From: Berkiella sp964502705
GTDB taxonomy: Bacteria; Pseudomonadota; Gammaproteobacteria; Berkiellales; Berkiellaceae
NCBI GenBank assembly: GCA_964502705.1
Contig: CAZCXZ010000140.1
Coordinates: forward strand, 1 to 7,688
Length of the DNA: 7,688 nt
Direction: 5' to 3'
Translations under genes and position numbers: made by a program
The notes under the pieces: model-generated
What the model saw: only the letters and a program-made list of their open reading frames with translations
Database searches by the model: none
What the model was told of the DNA's origin: nothing
In this document: in pieces, positions 6,275-7,688 of the stretch
Position numbering within the stretch: the first letter of the stretch is position 1
Layout of the letters: the number at the start of each line of letters is the position of its first letter

Positions 6275-6976
6275 CTAGGTAAACGCTGAATCAAAGGCAT
6301 GTAGAAGTTCTTCTACATGCCCTTTCATTGCAGGATCGTTAGCATATTTTGGCAACAACGCTCCCCATGATTTAATCGTAGCAGCATCCAACGTTAAAAT
6401 ACTCTGATCAAACATAGCGACTTGCTGCAGAATATTGCTAGGTGTGGTTGCAAAGTACAGTGTCAATGCGGTGTGCCATTGCGTCAATGAACTCAAATCT
6501 AAACCAAACTTCTTCTCATCATCTGGAATCGACATGAGATATTTCTTAAAGTCAGACCAACGATACTGGCTGTGTAATATTTGATCTTCGAGTAATTTAA
6601 GAAAAGTGCCTTGCTGGCGTCTAGGGATTTCCGACAGTTTCTTTTCAATGCCACTTCGTCTCACACAACGTTCACGAAACTCATCGACGTAGCTATGAAA
6701 CAACATGCCCCGCATAAAAGGGGATTTTGCTTCCTGCACTTTTTCGAGGGTCATACCTTTATAGTGGGTTTGTTCGCGTTTGATCACCCCTAAATACCGA
6801 ATATCCGGGAATACAGTACCTAATAGAAAAAGCTTTTTTTCTTCATCGGTATAATTTGGCGCATACACCGCTAACCATTTTTCGCCTAATGTAACATGCA
6901 TAGCTGGCGCGGCAGCAAAGACATTAAAAGAAAGAAAACCAACTATTAGAAGTAATATTGCCTTGGCCTTTAGCAC
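6275..6976 (-). CDS. Exported zinc-dependent phospholipase C-like protein
   Basis: This 233-residue protein starts at GTG (6974-6976) behind an AGGTGA Shine-Dalgarno at 6980-6985 on the minus strand, with rather short spacing. Residues 1 to about 22 form a signal peptide (MLKAKAILLLIVGF...VFAA), so the product should be periplasmic or secreted. The mature part follows the zinc-dependent phospholipase C pattern: H27 in MHVTLGEKW, LLGTVFPDI with D58, H71 in THYKG, and FMRGMLFHSYVDE with H94 and D98; H135 is a further candidate ligand. In that fold His and Asp residues bind zinc for phosphodiester or phospholipid hydrolysis. The rest (residues 110-233) is helical and has no motif I recognise. 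Its TAG stop lies one base from the stop of the convergent adhesin gene. It could be a lipase or nuclease of the wider fold, or a non-enzymatic relative; the substrate is unknown. Confidence 0.72.
   Translation of the reverse strand: MLKAKAILLLIVGFLSFNVFAAAPAMHVTLGEKWLAVYAPNYTDEEKKLFLLGTVFPDIRYLGVIKREQTHYKGMTLEKVQEAKSPFMRGMLFHSYVDEFRERCVRRSGIEKKLSEIPRRQQGTFLKLLEDQILHSQYRWSDFKKYLMSIPDDEKKFGLDLSSLTQWHTALTLYFATTPSNILQQVAMFDQSILTLDAATIKSWGALLPKYANDPAMKGHVEELLHAFDSAFT
6296..6321. terminator. Perfect 11-bp hairpin at the convergent gene ends (candidate bidirectional terminator)
   Basis: GGCATGTAGAA (6296-6306) is the exact reverse complement of TTCTACATGCC (6311-6321), around a 4-base GTTC loop. 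It lies 22 bases past the adhesin stop. It falls within the last codons of the minus-strand gene, encoding HVEELLHA. AAA precedes it and CTTT follows, so both strands have only a short T run after the stem. The stem is convincing; the terminator role is an inference weakened by the poor T tracts. Confidence 0.5.
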
Positions 6977-7048
6977 GGATCACCTATAATTTGACTGTAC
7001 GCATCATAAAGTGCTATCTAAGATAATCCTCTCATATCCAGGCCAAGG
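6961..7048. repeat. 9-bp inverted repeat flanking the divergent intergenic region
   Basis: CCTTGGCCT (6961-6969) and AGGCCAAGG (7040-7048) are exact reverse complements separated by 70 bases. One arm sits in the first codons of the phospholipase-like gene and the other touches the Shine-Dalgarno of the glutaredoxin-like gene. This symmetry could serve a regulator of both genes, but each arm also looks like a ribosome-binding purine stretch, so chance is a real alternative. Confidence 0.3.
6991..7020 (+). promoter_or_regulatory. Weak candidate sigma70 promoter for the glutaredoxin-like gene
   Basis: TTGACT (6991-6996) resembles a -35 box and is followed after 18 bases by TATCTA (7015-7020), a poor -10 match. 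GATAAT at 7022-7027 looks better as a -10 but has no -35 at proper distance. The gap 6977-7059 must also hold the promoter of the divergent phospholipase-like gene, for which I find no convincing boxes. Confidence 0.3.
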
Positions 7049-7059
7049 GAACAATCAAC

Positions 7060-7398
7060 GTGATAACAACTGCAAAACAAGTATTTATTAGGCTAGCCAT
7101 TGTGCTTAGTATCCTGATGGCTTTTGTGAGCCCTTCTTTACAGGCTAAAGAAGCAACCGTGGTTCTTTATGGCACCACTTGGTGCACTTACTGTAAGCAA
7201 GTGCGCGAGTATTTGAAATCAGAAGGTGTTCAATATACCGATTATGACATTGAAAACTCCGAGGAAGGCAAACGTAAATTTCAAGCCGCCAATGGACAAG
7301 GCGTCCCATTAATATTTGTTGGCGACACCCGATTAGATGGATTCGACAAAAATGATTTGCATGCTGCATTAGCAAAACATGGATTACTCAAAAAATAA
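7060..7398 (+). CDS. Exported glutaredoxin-like thiol-disulfide protein
   Basis: This 112-residue protein starts at GTG 7060-7062 with AAGGGA (7045-7050) nine bases upstream. Residues 1-29 form a signal peptide (IRLAIVLSILMAF...SLQA, likely cleaved before KE). The mature part is a compact thioredoxin fold of glutaredoxin/NrdH type: strand TVVLYGTTWC, redox motif C42-T-Y-C45, then YTDYDIENSEEGKRKF. The cis-proline motif GVP (P83) is followed by LIFVGDTRLDGFD, where GFD takes the place of the glutaredoxin Gly-Gly/Gly-Phe glutathione or partner loop. The complete CxxC indicates a dithiol mechanism, and export points to a periplasmic role in disulfide reduction, isomerisation or formation. Since the periplasm has little glutathione, the electron donor or partner is unknown. 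Its last 20 bases overlap the start of the downstream endonuclease I gene, suggesting a two-gene operon. Confidence 0.9.
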   Translation: MITTAKQVFIRLAIVLSILMAFVSPSLQAKEATVVLYGTTWCTYCKQVREYLKSEGVQYTDYDIENSEEGKRKFQAANGQGVPLIFVGDTRLDGFDKNDLHAALAKHGLLKK

Positions 7399-7688
7399 GT
7401 TTTTTTTCGGGCTGATAATAGTTTTCTGTCATGGCGCCCTCGCGGCGCCTGCGAAACCGATTTTATTACAATTGTATCAAGACCACCCTCACACGTTTTT
7501 TTGCGAACAGACCTTTTCAAAGTCCGGCGTTCTCAATAAACACCACTTAAAACAGCAAGCCATGGTCGATGAAACCGTGGCCTGGATGCACCTTGTACCT
7601 ATTAAACAACTGGCGCCCTTTTTTGCCTGCTATCAACAACCTTGTCTTGATAAACACGGTAAACGTCACCAAGGCGTACGCTGCTGTC
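7379..7688 (+). CDS. Endonuclease I (EndA/Dns) family periplasmic nuclease, N-terminal part
   Basis: ATG 7379-7381 opens a frame that runs off the right edge with 103 codons visible. An in-frame TAG at 7370-7372 excludes a longer start. No clear Shine-Dalgarno precedes it, and translation is probably coupled to the upstream gene, which it overlaps by 20 bases. Residues 1-22 form a signal peptide (FFFGLIIVF...GALA, cleaved before APAK). The mature part aligns with endonuclease I: DHPHTFFC matches the family's DAPGTFYC, AWMHLVP (66-74 region, H71) matches EWEHVVP, and FACYQQPC matches the RQCWQDGGRKNC segment, followed by GVRCC. Members are secreted or periplasmic metal-dependent nucleases with a beta-beta-alpha-metal active site and several disulfides. 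Five cysteines are visible in the mature part (42, 84, 89, 102, 103). The catalytic His is kept but the preceding metal-ligand Glu is Met. The remaining catalytic region lies beyond the window. Confidence 0.85.
   Translation, partial: MDYSKNKFFFGLIIVFCHGALAAPAKPILLQLYQDHPHTFFCEQTFSKSGVLNKHHLKQQAMVDETVAWMHLVPIKQLAPFFACYQQPCLDKHGKRHQGVRCC

Noticed and set aside
6977..6990. TATAAT-like bases (CTATAAT, 6984-6990) as a -10 box for the + strand gene
   Set aside because: A start there would have no -35 at proper spacing on the + strand except inside the neighbouring coding region, and the bases overlap the Shine-Dalgarno of the minus-strand gene.
7387..7408. A-run followed by T-run at the end of the glutaredoxin-like gene, as a terminator
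   Set aside because: It has no GC-rich stem and lies inside the start of the overlapping endonuclease gene, where termination would cut the operon.
7433..7449. GGCGCC-CTCGC-GGCGCC hairpin in the nuclease signal-peptide codons
   Set aside because: It is a stable short stem but has no T tract after it, and it is well explained by GC-rich Gly/Ala codons of the signal-peptide cleavage region (HGALAAP).
7281..7520. Minus-strand open frame of 79 codons opposite the thiol protein and nuclease start
   Set aside because: It lies antisense to two well supported overlapping genes, and its product shows no family features.

Overview
The window looks like chromosomal DNA of a Gram-negative, probably gammaproteobacterial, species with moderately low GC. 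The supporting features are a type I-secreted giant repeat protein, exported proteins with classical signal peptides, and a periplasmic endonuclease I. A Legionellales-like host is a guess from the general look of the three smaller proteins; nothing here proves it.

Layout. Bases 1-6273 (+) are the 3' part of one enormous gene, already open at the left edge, with 2090 codons visible. It encodes a multidomain surface adhesin or RTX-type exoprotein. In order it carries: the end of a VWA domain; a 120-residue beta module; a 147-residue T1SS-143-like repeat; a VCBS/cadherin-like module; a second 147-residue repeat; a complete VWA domain with an intact MIDAS; a second beta module; a third 147-residue repeat; a DUF5801-like module; a less recognisable beta region; a module with calcium-binding-type loops; a helical insert; a diverged third beta module; and a type I secretion C-terminus. 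The VWA + beta module + 147-residue block recurs without gaps at an offset of exactly 2178 bases (726 codons).

One base after the adhesin stop, a convergent gene (6275-6976, -) encodes an exported protein of the zinc-dependent phospholipase C type. A perfect 11-bp hairpin in its 3' coding end may act as the shared terminator. An 83-bp divergent gap separates it from a + strand pair: an exported glutaredoxin-like protein (7060-7398), overlapped by 20 bases by the start of an endonuclease I family gene (7379 onward, cut by the right edge).

Function. The adhesin would be exported in one step by a type I system, whose genes are not in the window, and would bind surfaces or host ligands through VWA-MIDAS and calcium-rigidified repeats. 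The other three products carry Sec-type signal peptides and should act in the periplasm or outside the cell. The overlapping thiol-protein and cysteine-rich-nuclease pair suggests coordinated expression, possibly with the first assisting disulfide formation in the second. I see no tRNA, rRNA, CRISPR array or insertion sequence. Nothing here proves a wholly new system; the most noteworthy points are the VWA super-repeat, the diverged third beta module, and the redox-protein/nuclease overlap with an altered nuclease motif.
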